Shown here piece by piece: positions 11,231 to 22,740 of a DNA stretch of 64,000 bases. The stretch's first letter is position 1. Every line of letters starts with the position of its first letter. The position numbers and the translations under genes were made by a program. The stretch lies in assembly GCA_024516035.1 (NCBI GenBank), contig CM044965.1, positions 2,586,146-2,650,145 of the forward strand. Reading direction: 5' to 3'. The stretch comes from Bactericera cockerelli. Taxonomy: Eukaryota; Arthropoda; Insecta; Hemiptera; Triozidae. Below the pieces are notes generated by a model, which was not told the DNA's origin, did no database searches, and saw only the letters and a program-made list of their open reading frames with translations.

Positions 11231-11585
11231 AGCAGTCTCCGTGGCGTAACGGTTGTGACTACTGCCCGTAGTCCAGAGATCCTGAGTTCGATTCCCGGTT
11301 GGAGCACACTTTTCGCACAGAAAATTCTGTTCCCTCCGAACACGTGAGGCTGGCAATTCCGGCCCTACCAAGGCTGGGTGAGGTTAATGTGGGTAGCAGG
11401 TACGATTCCCAGCGAATGGAGGGTGAAACCTCCGTCCTGACTATCTCAAGTCAGGACGTTAAAACCAAATAGAATCAATGGACATGAAAGGAGCCTAGAC
11501 ATTGGATCTGGGGGTCCATATAATCCTTTCACCACCGTGATTTAGGCATCTGTCAATATCTCACGGACACGGAATTATACGTAGG
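11231..11585 (+). repeat. full-length T1 SINE
   Basis: Complete reference copy, about 350 bp: tRNA-like head (tggcgtaacggttgtgacta; GAGTTCGATTCCC), the core shared with S5 (aggctgggtgaggttaatgt; cccagcgaatggagggtgaa), then a T1-specific 3' third (aaccaaatagaatcaatgga; catgaaaggagcctagacat; accaccgtgatttaggcatc; ctcacggacacggaatta). Confidence 0.85.
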
Positions 11586-11940
11586 AACATCGCGGTTCTA
11601 CAAAACAAAATCTATTTTTGCGTCTAATTAAGAATATAAAATAAATGTTTGTTAAAAGTTAACGGAAAGTGGAGGAAAATGATGAGTCAAAATACAAACT
11701 CAGTTTCGTATAGGCCGACTGGCGAGTTACTCTTGACGAGCTTGATACCTTTGGAAATAAGCTTCTTCCGCGTCCACTGTGTAGTGTATGGTGTATATCT
11801 GTATATGTAGTTTGTTGAAATAATGCACTTAAAACTGACAATTTTAATAATATTTCTTAATATTGATGGGAATTTTAAAATTCATCGTACTTTTTCAAAT
11901 TTGATGAAGTTATTATATTTGATGTACCTACGTTCTGATT

Positions 11941-12208
11941 TATCACGGTGGTGAGAGGATTCTATGGACGCCCAGATACAATTAACCCAGTCTAGGCTCT
12001 TCATGTCCATGGGTTTTTCCCTGCATTTGCTGGGAATCGTACCAGCTACTCACAATAAGCTCACCCAGCCTGGGTAGGGCCGGAAATGCCAGCATCACGT
12101 GTTTGGAGGGAACAGAATTTTCGCCGAAAAGTCTACCCCAACCAGGAATCGAACTCGGGATCTCTGGACTACGGGCAGTAGACACAACCATTACGCCACG
12201 AGGCTGGT
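11941..12208 (-). repeat. T1 SINE, reverse
   Basis: Minus-strand copy with head, core and most of the 3' third. It faces the copy at 11231, giving a tail-to-tail pair about 355 bp apart. Confidence 0.8.
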
Positions 12209-12307
12209 GGTGAAACACAAGGTCTCTTCACAATTAGCGCAGCATTACCAAGAGCCTCCTTTACTTTTCCAAATTATTTTAAATTATTCTTTACACTCTG
12301 TCAATGC

Positions 12308-12385
12308 CACCACCAGTTGGTACTCATTTTTCCTCATGAGGTATGAGTGGACCCAGGAGTATATCCAAGTACGAAGCAGAAAAAA
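12308..12385 (-). repeat. T5 SINE fragment
   Basis: Contains actcatttttcctcatgagg and tatgagtggaccc on the plus strand, i.e. the reversed middle of T5. Confidence 0.5.
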
Positions 12386-13052
12386 TACTACCTGCTAAAA
12401 AAAAACTTTCAAACTTAGACGGAATAGAACAAACACAGGCGAATTCTCCTCATTCCAGCGAATGTAGAAATTAGGGAACAATATAGCTGACTAAGTAGGT
12501 ATATATTTTTTGTTGTCAAAAACAATTCTGCTTGTGATCTTTGTTTTTATTTTAATATTGTAATAAATGGGAATACATCCTGCCAATTCTTGTAAAAAAA
12601 ATAAATTTCTCTTTGTTTCCAAGAACTTTTCGGTCTACAAAAGTATTTTTTTTTTCATTTGAGTTTAACGTCGCTTTCAACTTCAACTGCATGGTCATAT
12701 CAGAAAAAAGTGATTTCAACTTTGCAAATCATGCATGACGCGCGATAGAAAGGTTATCTCTGATCCGGCAATATTTTACACCATAACACCATTAAAACAA
12801 CTTAAACAACACCTATCAACTTGTGAGGGTCAAGAGATTAATGGTCCTTAATTCATTAGTGAATTCTAAATCTATGATTTTGTTGTTGATATTAAATAAA
12901 TTCACACTTACATAAGATTTCCTGTATTAAACATCCGTTGATTTTCGCAGCCAATAAGGACAAATCACTTCCTCTAGAACTTTAATGTCATTATTTTAAT
13001 TATTATTTTAAAGCCATTCTAAACATTTCTTTTTTTATAACAATAACAATAT
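12386..13052. other. spacer with a short reversed S5 tail
   Basis: At 12656-12710 the terminal S5 segment is present reversed (gtttaacgtcgctttcaact, catggtcatatca). Nothing else is recognised. Confidence 0.5.
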
Positions 13053-13252
13053 TTAGTGGAAGGTAACCACCAGGCGAGGTTAATGTTCAAATCATTTTCT
13101 ACCACCTAACCCTCAGAGTCTTATTATTATGTGGTCACAAACTTAAATTAATGAGGAGAAATTCATGCACTTGGTGGGATTTGAACCAACGGAACCCTAC
13201 GCTATCTGGATTGCCAGACTAGCGCGTTAGCCACTTGACTACCAGTGCACCA
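13053..13252 (-). repeat. T3 tRNA-head SINE, reverse
   Basis: On the minus strand: gtcaagtggctaacgcgcta head, GGTTCAAATCCC B-box-like, tail caccactaaat. Full length, about 200 bp. Confidence 0.8.
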
Positions 13253-13305
13253 CATTTGACATCCTAATGTGAATTTATTATTAAAACATTTATATGTGTC
13301 AAGGA

Positions 13306-13842
13306 GTCTGGCTGGGGGACTATAAACAGAGAGTAGACCAGCAGTCTGGCTGGGGGACTGACTATAAACAGGGAGTAGAGCAGCAGTCTGGCTGGGGGAC
13401 TATAAACAGAGAGTAGACCAGCAGTCTGGCTGGGGGACTGACTATAAACAGAGAGTAGACCAGCAGTCGGGCTGGGGGACTGACTATAAACAGAGAGTAG
13501 ACCAGCAGTCTGGCTGGGGGACTATAAACAGAGAGTAGACCAGCAGTCTGGCTGGGGGACTGACTATAAACAGAGAATAGACCAGCAGTCTGGCTGGGGG
13601 ACTATAAACAGAGAATAGACCAGCAGTCTGGCTGGGGGACTATAAACAGGGAGTAGACCAGCAGTCTGGTTGGGGGACTATAAACAGGGAGTAGACCAGC
13701 AGTCTGGTTGGGGGACTATAAACAGGGAGTAGACCAGCAGTCTGGCTGGGGGACTATAAACAGGGAGTAGACCAGCAGTCTGGCTGGGGGACTGACTATA
13801 AACAGAGAGTAGACCAGCAGTCTGGCTGGGGGACTATAAACC
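13306..13842. repeat. 38/42-bp minisatellite, ~14 copies
   Basis: Unit cagtctggctgggggactat followed by aaacagagagtagaccag (38 bp); several copies carry an extra GACT giving 42 bp. The array lies between a reversed T3 and a forward T3-variant. A short related block lies in the C1QBP intron at 61691-61760. Reading frames in it are repeat artefacts. Confidence 0.95.
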
Positions 13843-14072
13843 ATCGAAAGGAAAACATTTGTCCAACTCTTGGTGTTGGTGCACAACTGGTTCTTTGTTC
13901 CATTCGAACCAACTGGTGCACGTTGGTTCGAATCCCACTCAGTACATGAATTTTTCCTCATTAATTTGAGTTTGTGGCCACAAAATAAGAAGACTCTGAG
14001 GGTTAGGTGGTAGAAAATGCTCTGAGCATTAACCTCACCTGGTGGTTATACCTTCCACTAAAGAGTGTTATT
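13843..14072 (+). repeat. T3 variant with a different head
   Basis: The 3' two thirds are T3 (cgttggttcgaatcccac, gagggttaggtggtagaaaa, gcattaacctc), but the head is replaced by ggaaaacatttgtccaactc and a ggtgcacaactggttc block. The same composite recurs at 19022. Confidence 0.75.
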
Positions 14073-14202
14073 ATAATTATATATAAGGTTAACATAAGGT
14101 TATTTATCCGTATCAGCTAAATAACTGGTTTGAACCAGTCTTCCATTCTCCTCTGTCTAGCCAAGTCTCTTCATATTTTACTTCCGAAAGATATTAGGAT
14201 CA

Positions 14203-14347
14203 TCAAAGTTAAGCAACCGGCCCAACCCAGGCTGGGTGAGGTTAATGTGGGTAGCAGGTTTGTGAGTTTCCTGCGAATGGAGGGTGATGCCCCCGTCGTA
14301 ATATGACCATGCAGTTGAAAGCGACGCTTAACCAAAATTAAAAAAAA
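14203..14347 (+). repeat. S5 SINE, internally deleted
   Basis: 5S-like taggatcatcaaagttaagc jumps straight into the core (cggcccaacccaggctgggt), so part of the head is deleted. Tail accatgcagttgaaagcgac, then A run. Confidence 0.75.
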
Positions 14348-15404
14348 ATCAATTATTTTTTACATTTAGCCCAATTCTCATTAAAAAAATAGATTTGATT
14401 TGATTCGACATTGCTACTATATGGTGTCTCATTCTAGACACCCTGCACCCAAATTAAAAAAAGGAAAAAAATCGTAAGTAATGTGTTTGTTTTTGTAAAA
14501 AAATTTTTTGAATATTTTATTCTCCAATTTCACCTTCTGACCAACTTGTTTGTCTGTCTGTCTGTCGGTGCCTGTCCGTTATTTGCATTCCTAGCAACTA
14601 GCAAAGCTCATAAACTATTGAACTGATTTCAACGAAATTGTGTACACATTATAGGAGACGTATTTCAGATGGTCCCATTTTAATTTATCAACTTCGTACT
14701 AGCGGTTCTTGGAGATGGAGACCATGCGCCTGACCACTAACTGTTTTCTTAATTCTCGTGAACTGTACCCTATATTATTAATGAAATTTTTAATGTATTA
14801 GTGTTTTATATAATGTAAAAAATATAATATAAAAAAATGCAGTGTTTTACATAGTACATTTGTAATTTTTATTGGATAATTTATGGTTTGAGACCTGAAA
14901 TTTAAGAAAATCCAAAAATTAGGACCAAAAAGTGCAAAATCAAGGTCTTAAACTGTAAAATACAATGTGAACCATACATGAGGAAGTATTGTGTCCATAA
15001 TTGGCAATGTATATTTTTTTATACCAAAATAAAATGCACGGCCAATTATGGACAAAATGCTTCCTCCCTTGCACTATCCTCTGTCGGACAAAGCTGACTC
15101 CGTATCTTTTTAGCGTCCACCCAGCAAGAAACTCATCTCATTGAGTATCTTTTATGTCTCTTTTTTTATTTTTACACAAACTTACGAGGTTAAGTCCATT
15201 TTTATTAAATTTAAAAACAAACAAATTTAAAATTTCTTGGCATAGGGCGTTCTTAACACCTGGGCCGAGGTTATCATAAATATTTCTTGTAGTTTTTTTT
15301 ATAGGATTACAATATCATCTGTGAATCTTATTGGCAACAAGTAATTATTTTTTTTGATTTTTTCAAGTAATAAAATTCATAAAGTTCATATTATTACTAT
15401 TATA
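14348..15404. other. unclassified, with one hairpin
   Basis: At 14979-15070 arms containing TGTCCATAATTGGC and GCCAATTATGGACA form an imperfect palindrome with a loop of about 40 bp. The block at 14505-14720 (tgtttgtctgtctgtctgtc, then caacgaaattgtgtacac) looks like transposon DNA but I cannot assign it. Confidence 0.5.
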
Positions 15405-15570
15405 GTATGGTTTATTAGGTAAGACAAAAATATATGCAGTAAAATACAATGAAATTATAAAGAAAAGATAAATAGATTGAACAAAGAAACAAGAACAAAA
15501 AAAGAGTATGAAGCTAATGTCCTACCTAAAGGGCGGGGTTATTGTCTGTGGCAATCTCTTCCACCTAACC
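15405..15570 (-). mobile_element. LINE 3' tail (3'-UTR family)
   Basis: On the minus strand ggaagagattgccacagaca then ataaccccgccctttaggta followed by AT-rich sequence. The same 3' UTR recurs at 17020, 43876 and 44318, as expected for severely 5'-truncated copies of one LINE. No coding part remains. Confidence 0.6.
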
Positions 15571-15679
15571 CTTATTTTTTTATATTATTATAAGGGTTGC
15601 GAGCAGGAGAATCAGTAATCCTACCCTTTTGTTGCGACACATATTAATAAATAATAATACATAAATGTATTTATTTTTA

Positions 15680-15940
15680 TTGTTATATCACAATCTTAGA
15701 GGGTAGCGCAGAATCATAGGACTTTCAATTATCTTCAATATCCCAATATATTATTTTAGCATTTATTTCCGCCACTGGTCGCTGCTCACATTAAAGCAGC
15801 TTCTCATTTTTCCTCACGAGCTATGAATGGACCCCTCACATCCAAGACCCCTCAATTCCTGCCCCGCTGAAGATCGAACCCAGGTCACCATGCGTGCAAT
15901 GCCTAGCGCCCTAACTCACTCTGCCACGGTGACTACGTAG
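15680..15940 (-). repeat. T5 tRNA-head SINE, reverse
   Basis: Minus-strand head ggcagagtgagttagggcgc with gacctgggttcgatcttcag, body cctcgtgaggaaaaatgag, tail cctatgattctgcgctaccc. Confidence 0.8.
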
Positions 15941-16061
15941 GGACTAGACACACATGTTATTTTTTTTTAATTACAAGTTATTTCCTGAATTATCAATCAA
16001 CCTCCGGACAACAAGTCCTCATCGAACTATAGTAAAATTCATAGTAGTATTCCAAAAAAAA

Positions 16062-16165
16062 GACCTCAGTAGCTTGATCGAAAAGGCGGCGGACTTGTAA
16101 CCTGGAGGTCGGTGATTCAAGTACCGGATTCAGTGTAGATTTAGTAAAGCTAGTTTGGGTAGTTG
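16062..16165 (+). repeat. T6 SINE, first of two
   Basis: agcttgatcgaaaaggcggc head, then gtcggtgattcaagtaccgg and gtttgggtagttgtga. Confidence 0.7.
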
Positions 16166-16184
16166 TGACTTCAAGAAAGAACAA

Positions 16185-16290
16185 AGACGGCGGACTTGTA
16201 ACCTAGAGGTCGGTGGTTCAAGTACCGGATTCAGTGTAGATTTAGTAAAACGAGTTTGGGTAGTTGTGATGTCAAGAAATAACTACTGAT
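16185..16290 (+). repeat. T6 SINE, second tandem copy
   Basis: Near-identical to the preceding copy (gtcggtggttcaagtaccgg, gtttgggtagttgtgatgtc), in the same direction and about 20 bp away, so probably a tandem duplication. Confidence 0.7.
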
Positions 16291-17019
16291 ATCATGAAAT
16301 TGGGGTGAAATGTTAGTACAACCCACCTCCTGGTTCAACCTGGGCAACGCATTGACATGCGGCTAAAGTACTGACAATTTTGGCGATCAGACAAATCAGA
16401 AATCAGACAGACAGACTGTTAGATTTCCTGATCAAGTTTATTACATATTATGTCTTCTCACTTTAAGATGTGTAATAAAGCCATACGATGAATAAATAAA
16501 TAAAGAAAAAAATAAAGAAAAAAATTGTAGTTCCTAGCATAGGCTTAGTTAGGCAAAAATAATTGTAATTAGTTAGAACTGGAATAATTTCCGTTTATTG
16601 TATTGTAAATAAATAAAAATCATGAAAGTAATTAACACAAAAATATTAACTTTTTATGTTTTCAAACTTAGTAGTATACGATTGGTGAGGACGGCAGTTC
16701 AAGCCTTTATCTTAGTATTCTTGTCACGCGAAACTTACGAAACCTGCTAGCCACATTTTCTGAGCTCGGAAGTAATGTGTTAAAATTTATCTATGCACTC
16801 TTTCCTGTTTTTCACGATAACCCCTGATCTATCAATGGTCCAGACAGACGTCTGGTTCGGAAAGGTTAAATTTTGGGAACTAGTCCAGTGAACCTTGAAC
16901 ATGCTAGCTGGAAGGCGGATTTAATCTCGAATGGTTTAGATTTGCACAAAGGATTGATGGAAATTTTTGGATTAAATTATATACCTAAGGTCTCAGAAAG
17001 AAACTATAGTTATTATTAT
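16291..17019. other. nothing recognised
   Basis: AT-rich spacer with no credible exon or window-wide repeat. Confidence 0.5.
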
Positions 17020-17190
17020 TATTATTAAACTATTTATTAGAAGAACATATATACAAAAAAATAATGGTAAAAATTAAAATACAAAATTAATAATATAAAT
17101 ATAAACAGGGAATAAATAAACAAAATAAATTATACATATATCCTAACTAAAGGGCGGGGTTATTGCCTATAGCAATCTCTTCCACCCAAT
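17020..17190 (-). mobile_element. LINE 3' tail (3'-UTR family)
   Basis: Minus strand ends ttattattattataata; contains ataaccccgccctttagtta and ggaagagattgctataggc. Confidence 0.6.
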
Positions 17191-17945
17191 AGTTAAACAC
17201 ACCTCTTGGTAAAACAAATAAAAATCGACATTATTTGAATATTTGGCTCTTTTTTTTCTACTTAATTTAAAAGAAAAAAGCCAAGTGTTTTCATCCATCG
17301 AATTATTTCTGTTTTTAATTATTTGGAATTATTTTTATTTAAAAAAAAAAATGTATTTTACTGTACGTGTAAAATGTAAGAGGCCCTCAGATATTAATCA
17401 GATTTTGTACAAAATGCTCATGTATTATGTATTTATGTTTAGTGTAAATTTAATTGTACAAATAAAGGCTTTTTACATTACTTTACAAAATATACAATTT
17501 GTATATACTCAAAGTCAATGAGGGTATCTTATGTTGAGATTATGACTAAGAATACGAACAGCTTCTATGAGAGCATAGATATTATAGATTTAATTTTGAA
17601 TAATTTATTTTACTTTGAAACTTTAGATTAAGAGTTGTATTCTGAAAGGATATGAATTTTTTTCAATATTTTTTTCCTCAAGAAAGTGTTTTACCTTTGA
17701 AATATAATAAATGTTTCACTGAAAAAATAAATAATATATATATAGAAAAAAATCTCAGACTCTGATGAGAGCATCATGACTGATTTTATTTTAATTATAA
17801 TTTCATTTTAATTTATTTGTTTTGTACCAGTAAATCTCATTATTTTCCTTTAAATTGAGCACAATGTGGATTAGCTTCTAATGTGCAGCTACTACGAATA
17901 TGTTGAATTTTTCCTTGTTGTCTGACAGGAAATAAATTGAGTTTT

Positions 17946-18180
17946 TACTTTCTATTACCTATAAGGTATAGAAAGTATTGTAATCGGTCACTTTTTTACA
18001 AATTGAGCTGATAACATTTCTGGACGAATTAGAATCTCCTGATTCCAAAAAGCTGATCTCAAGAACGGTAAGTCGTAGAGTGACGTAGAGCGATGAATTT
18101 TGTCATGTAGCTTCAGTGTGTCAACAATTAGCACCCGGAACAAGTTCATGAAAATCGGCCATTTCGTGTTTTGGTTATAT
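17946..18180 (+). repeat. hairpin-headed dispersed repeat
   Basis: Begins with a near-perfect hairpin, ACTTTCTATTACCTATAAGG then TATAGAAAGT, followed by gagctgataacatttctgga, cctgattccaaaa and caagaacggtaagtcg. The same body follows the tandem heads at 57045-57260. Confidence 0.65.
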
Positions 18181-19021
18181 CTCGATAACGAAAAAAATTC
18201 TTATATCTCGTAAAATATAAGAGATATAAAAAAAAATTATAGAACAAAATCATCTTATATGGTAATCTAACACACATTTAACGTATTAAAAATATCAATT
18301 TTTGACATTTTTTAAAATTTTCCAATTTGACCAAATTACCTCTAATTTTATGCAAATATCTAGTAAGGTATATGATAAATCGAAAATTTTACCAGATGTA
18401 CTCAAGAAGTATTGTTAGATATGCTATGTATTTTTGCAACCTTCAAATATGTGGACAGCTTCGTTTGACAGTAAAACTGTATCTCTACTGAGAAGTCTAT
18501 TTCGCCAGAATGTTCTTTAATCTCGTTTCTATATTTGTCACTTGAGTGTCGGAATCTTTAGCTCTCTGTGTGGGACGAACCTCACATAGTTAGCAGTAAA
18601 CCTATTAAGCAAACCCATTTAAGTAAACCCTATATTCAAGTATGTATAAGTCTTTTTCATCAGAACGTTCTTTAATCTCGTATCTCTATTGAAAAGATGT
18701 CAATTTCTGCAACTGTTGACGAAAGTTTAATGTTATTGTTTAGTATCCATGTGTAAACAGAACTTCACTGAATTTAGTCATCAATATCAATCAAACTTTT
18801 ATTAAATATCTTTTTTTCGTCAAAAATATTTTTTTTTTTTTTTAAATCATACCAGTTATTGCTTGATTGTTATAATCTATAACTTCAAGTGTAGGTATTT
18901 GAATTAAAAAAAAAATATCCTTGGATGCTTGGGACAACCAATTTGATGTAATTCAATAATTTATTCTGACAACAGTCAAAGCAATTATGATTTGAAATCT
19001 CTTGCTATAGTCCTATTATAG
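18181..19021. other. nothing recognised
   Basis: AT-rich, possibly the continuation of the preceding repeat; no coding evidence. Confidence 0.45.
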
Positions 19022-19252
19022 TTCCATTGAAAGGAAAACATTTGTCCAACTTTTGGTGTTGGTGCACAACTGGTTCTTTGTTCCATTCAAACCAACTGGT
19101 GCACGTTGGTTCGAATCCCACCCAGTACATGAATTTTTCCTCATTAATGTGAGTTTGTGACCACATAATAATAAGACTCTGAGGGTCAGGTGGTAGAAAA
19201 TGGTTTGAGCATTAACCTCGCCTGGTGGTTACCTTCCACCAAAGAGTGTTAT
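19022..19252 (+). repeat. T3 variant with a different head
   Basis: Second copy of the composite seen at 13843: ggaaaacatttgtccaactt head joined to a normal T3 body. Confidence 0.75.
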
Positions 19253-19259
19253 TATTCCA

Positions 19260-19732
19260 CCCCCCATCCTCAACTGTAAATCTTTCTTTCGATTTAGATC
19301 TTCCCTTATTGAAGCTGTTGGCAAGAAAACAATCCCCCTTTAATCCTTATTATCCTTCCTCCTCCCTTAATGACCCCCTTATACTACCGTACCTGGTGTG
19401 AATGTGTGATTGAATGTGATTTTTTTTTTTTTTTTTCTTCTTTTAACTAGAATAATTTCTATTATTGTTATACTATCTTCCTCTATTATTTCCATTTCTT
19501 GTTTTTTATTACCTTTACTCTCTAATTGTTGTTAATTTTTTACATTGTATTTATAGTCAAATAAATAAAGAGGTGCTTTGTTAAACTGTTGGCATAATGG
19601 GACTACCTGTCTTGCGCTGACAGTCTAAATAAAGCACTACTTATACTTATACTTATACTTATACTTATACTTATACTTATACTTATACTTATACTTATAC
19701 TTATACTTATACTTATACTTATTATTATTATT
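19260..19732 (+). mobile_element. possible LINE 3' end with (ACTTAT)n tail
   Basis: Pyrimidine-rich sequence, then gtcaaataaataaagaggtg, ggcataatgggactacctgt and a pure hexamer run (acttat)n from about 19638 to 19732. A 3' UTR ending in a short tandem repeat is typical of several LINE clades, but no coding part remains. Confidence 0.45.
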
Positions 19733-19846
19733 TTTTCTATTGTATCACAAATTTAAAAGTCTCTCATACTTAAAAGCGACATACAACAATACAAGATGGG
19801 TATTTTTTATCTAATTTTGGCTACATAAGTAAAGATTAAAGTCTTA

Positions 19847-19977
19847 GGGCGAAATATTAACAGACATTTTTATAATACCTCTGTGGCACTAAGTCTCGGA
19901 TTGCGTACTGTATTAGACGGGGAAAACCAATGCTAAGCAATAACTTAAATTGTCGATTTTGTCTATTAATTTCGCCC
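19847..19977 (+). mobile_element. M1 MITE, best copy
   Basis: 131 bp with terminal inverted repeats GGGCGAAATATTAACAGAC and GTCTATTAATTTCGCCC, containing ggcactaagtctcggattgc and acggggaaaaccaatgct. Flanking bases (ctta on the left) hint at TTAA target duplication but do not prove it. Confidence 0.75.
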
Positions 19978-20085
19978 ACGCTATACTTAAGAAAGAAACA
20001 ATTGATTTTCAACAATTCATGACAAATTCAACTATATGAATTAGAGGTCTAAACAGTAAACATGCATACCTATACAATCTATATA

Positions 20086-22232
20086 CAGTATGTTTCAGAA
20101 AAGGTGGCCACCCCCTCGTAACTTTTGAACGCGACGGAATTTTTCAATTCTGTAAAGTCCTAAGTATAGGAAGTGCCCTATGGCCCATCCTGTGGTCATA
20201 TTTATTTTCGGCCCCAGTCGGCCCTTCCGGCTTTTAGGCCATATTTTTTCATTTTTCTCGAGAATTTTAAATGGAATGCTATATTTTTTATTCCTGTTAA
20301 TTAAAGTCCAAGTTAGGCTTAGTATAATGAGCTTTTAAATTTTTCAAAAACTCATCAGGGGCGGAGCTAGTAGGGTGCAAGGTTCATAACTGTTACACGC
20401 TGTATTTCAGCGTTAGTTAGATTTTTTAGTACTTTTTTTATCTTCATAGGTTCAAAATATTGTTTTACACCATATGAAATCAAAAAAATATTCTTATTTA
20501 CATCTAATCAGGGTCATAGTAAGGTTTTTGTAAAAGTACTTTTTTTCTCACGTCAATTTTTCCGTAAATTGATGGTGTTCCCGAAATTGGCATTTTTAGA
20601 GGTGAAAGTCTGCAGTGACATATGTTTTTTATGCTTGAAATCGAAAGAAAACTTAACGGAGAAGCGATTAAGATCATAAAAAAAGCCATTTAACCTGCTA
20701 GTTTTTTCACGACAGTGTCCGGTAAAATGGGTGAATTTCGTATTGGATTTTTTTTTGTAGAGGAAACACAATTGGCATAGAAAATAAATAATATCTAATA
20801 AGGGAATAATACGTCAATGAACATAACTAAATGCGAAATTAAATGGAAATTATTTCTTCTAAATCAGTGCCGGATATTTTTTTTCTCTCTCTCTTTTTCA
20901 CTTTTCAAAGTTCAAGTTGTATCAAAAATAATTATCGGATAATGCTGCTTCTAAAGTCGGCCTAGGGGTCCCCTCTTGAGACAATTTTAGTTGGTAAGTT
21001 GGTAAAATCTGTAGAAAACAAATTGTCAATCATTCTGGAGTCAGTCCGATGGCGCTTTGAATGCAACGATTCTTGTAGGATCACCGAAGTTAAGATACGT
21101 CAAGCGAGGAGAAGACTTTGTGATGCTGGCATTCCGGCCTAACCCAGGCTGGGTGAGATAAATGTGTTTAGCAGGTTGGTGAGTTTCTTGCGAATGGAGG
21201 GTAATACCCCCGTTATGACCATGCAGTTGAAACGCGATATTAAACCCAAATTAAAAAAAAAAAAAAATCATACTGGTGTTGCTAGTGATGAATACCAGGT
21301 CTCTAAATAAAAATCTAATTATCTCGAAATTTAAGAGAAAAAAATACCAGGCCAAGTACCAAATTCTTGAGGTTGAAAATTAAACCAATTCAATTATTTT
21401 AAAGAGGAGAAGAGAGAGGACAGAAAAAAAAAAAAAATATCCGGCACCGATTTAGGAGAAATAATCTTCATTTATATTCGCATTTAGTTATGTTTATTGA
21501 AGTATTATTCCCTTATTGGATATTATTTATTTTCTATGCCAATTATGTTTCCTCAACAAACAAAAAAAAACCAATACGAAATTCACCCACTTTACCGGAC
21601 ACTGTCGTGAAAAAACTAGCAGACTAAATGGCTTTTTTTATGATCTTAATCGCTTCTCCGTTAAGTTTTCTTTCGATTTCAAGCATAAAAAACATATGTC
21701 ACTGCAGACTTTCACCTCTAAAAATGCCAATTTCGAGAACACCATTAATTTACGAAAACATTGACGTGAGAAAAAAAGTACTTTTACAAAAACCTTACTA
21801 TGACCCTGATTAGAAGTAAACAAGAATATTTTTTTGATTTCATATGGTGTAAAACAATATTTTGAACCTATGAAGATAAAAAAAAGTACTGAAAATCTAA
21901 CTAACGCTGAAATACAGCGTGTAACAGTTTTGAACCTTGCACCCTACTAGCTCCGCCCCTGATAAGGTTTTTGAAAATTTTAAAAGCTCATTATACTCAG
22001 CCTAACTTGGAAATTAATTAACAGGAATAAAAAATATAACATTCCATTTAAAATTCTCGAGAAAAATGAAAAAATATGGCCTAAAAGCCGGAAGGGCTGA
22101 CCGGGGCCAAAAATAAATAAGACCACAGGATGGGCCATAGGGCACTTCCTATACTTAGGACTTTACAGAATTGAAAAATTCCGTCGCGTTCAAAAGTTAC
22201 GAGGGGGTGGCCACCTTTTCTGAAACATACTG
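20086..22232. mobile_element. 2147-bp TA-flanked foldback element with ~815-bp arms
   Basis: Starts CAGTATGTTTCAGAAAAGG at 20086 and ends with its exact complement at 22232, each flanked by TA (20084-20085 and 22233-22234), which is the Tc1/mariner target duplication. Arms 20086 to about 20900 and about 21420 to 22232 are strongly similar inverted copies. The loop is unique apart from an S5 SINE at 21045-21263. Both arms keep a matching 60-80-residue frame (e.g. HFTGHCREKTSRLNGFFYDL), but it has no transposase motif and is overlapped by open frames on the other strand, so I do not call it a gene. Confidence 0.85.
21045..21263 (+). repeat. S5 SINE in the foldback loop
   Basis: Head cgatggcgctttgaatgcaa, gtaggatcaccgaagttaag; core taacccaggctgggtgagat; tail gaccatgcagttgaaacg and poly(A). 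A nearly full S5 copy. Confidence 0.8.
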
Positions 22233-22299
22233 TATACTCCTAATACGCAACTGTAATTATTTATTATATCATCTTCTAAGCTCATAATTTATGATAATA

Positions 22300-22542
22300 C
22301 TAGCCGTTTGCCCGTGCTTTGCAACGGGACTAAATTTCAAATTTACTAAGGCATGGCCGTACTGCTGGACAGCAATGCCTTTTTGAACTTTTTATAATTT
22401 TTCTGGACAAAGCGATAATGGTTTTGGGGGGTCAATTCTGAGACATTTTTCGCTATCTCTTACCGTTTTGGCTAAACAACTCCGGACAAACAAACATAGG
22501 TAGGTAGGTAGGTAGTCCTTTTTTCTGTTTTATATATAGAGA
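22300..22542 (-). mobile_element. short non-autonomous Helitron
   Basis: On the minus strand it begins TCTCTATATATAAAA after a host A (position 22543) and ends with a hairpin CCCGTTGC-AAA-GCACGGG, caaacgg and CTAG before a host T (22299). TC...hairpin...CTRR inserted between A and T is the Helitron signature. Flanks share atcatcttct. 243 bp and no coding capacity. Confidence 0.75.
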
Positions 22543-22634
22543 TATCATCTTCTGAGCTTTCAGAACTATATCTATCGAAACGCCTGTAAATTTTCATGTA
22601 TATGCAACGTGCAATGAGTTGTTATATTTATGTT

Positions 22635-22740
22635 AGCTACTTTTGTGAAGTCACAACTGACACAACTACTCAAACTCACGATGCTAAATTTTTACCGAAC
22701 ATCGGACTCGAACCATCGACCTTCAGGTTACATAGATCCA
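22635..22740 (-). repeat. T6 SINE, reverse
   Basis: Plus strand reads acacaactactcaaactcac and gactcgaaccatcgacc, the complement of the T6 tail and B box. Confidence 0.6.

Noticed and set aside
9485..12398. Short frames of 60-100 residues over SINEs (e.g. near 9485, 10146, 11982, 12099)
   Set aside because: Their residues (RGVTVVTTARSPEI, TRNRTRDLWTTGS and similar) recur at every T1 SINE copy; they are translations of the repeat.
13306..13842. CRISPR array
   Set aside because: Direct tandem units without unique spacers, in a eukaryotic genome; it is a minisatellite.
20504..21823. 60-80-residue frames in both arms of the large palindrome as host proteins
   Set aside because: They lie in a transposon, are overlapped by open frames on the opposite strand and have no known motif; kept only as a finding.
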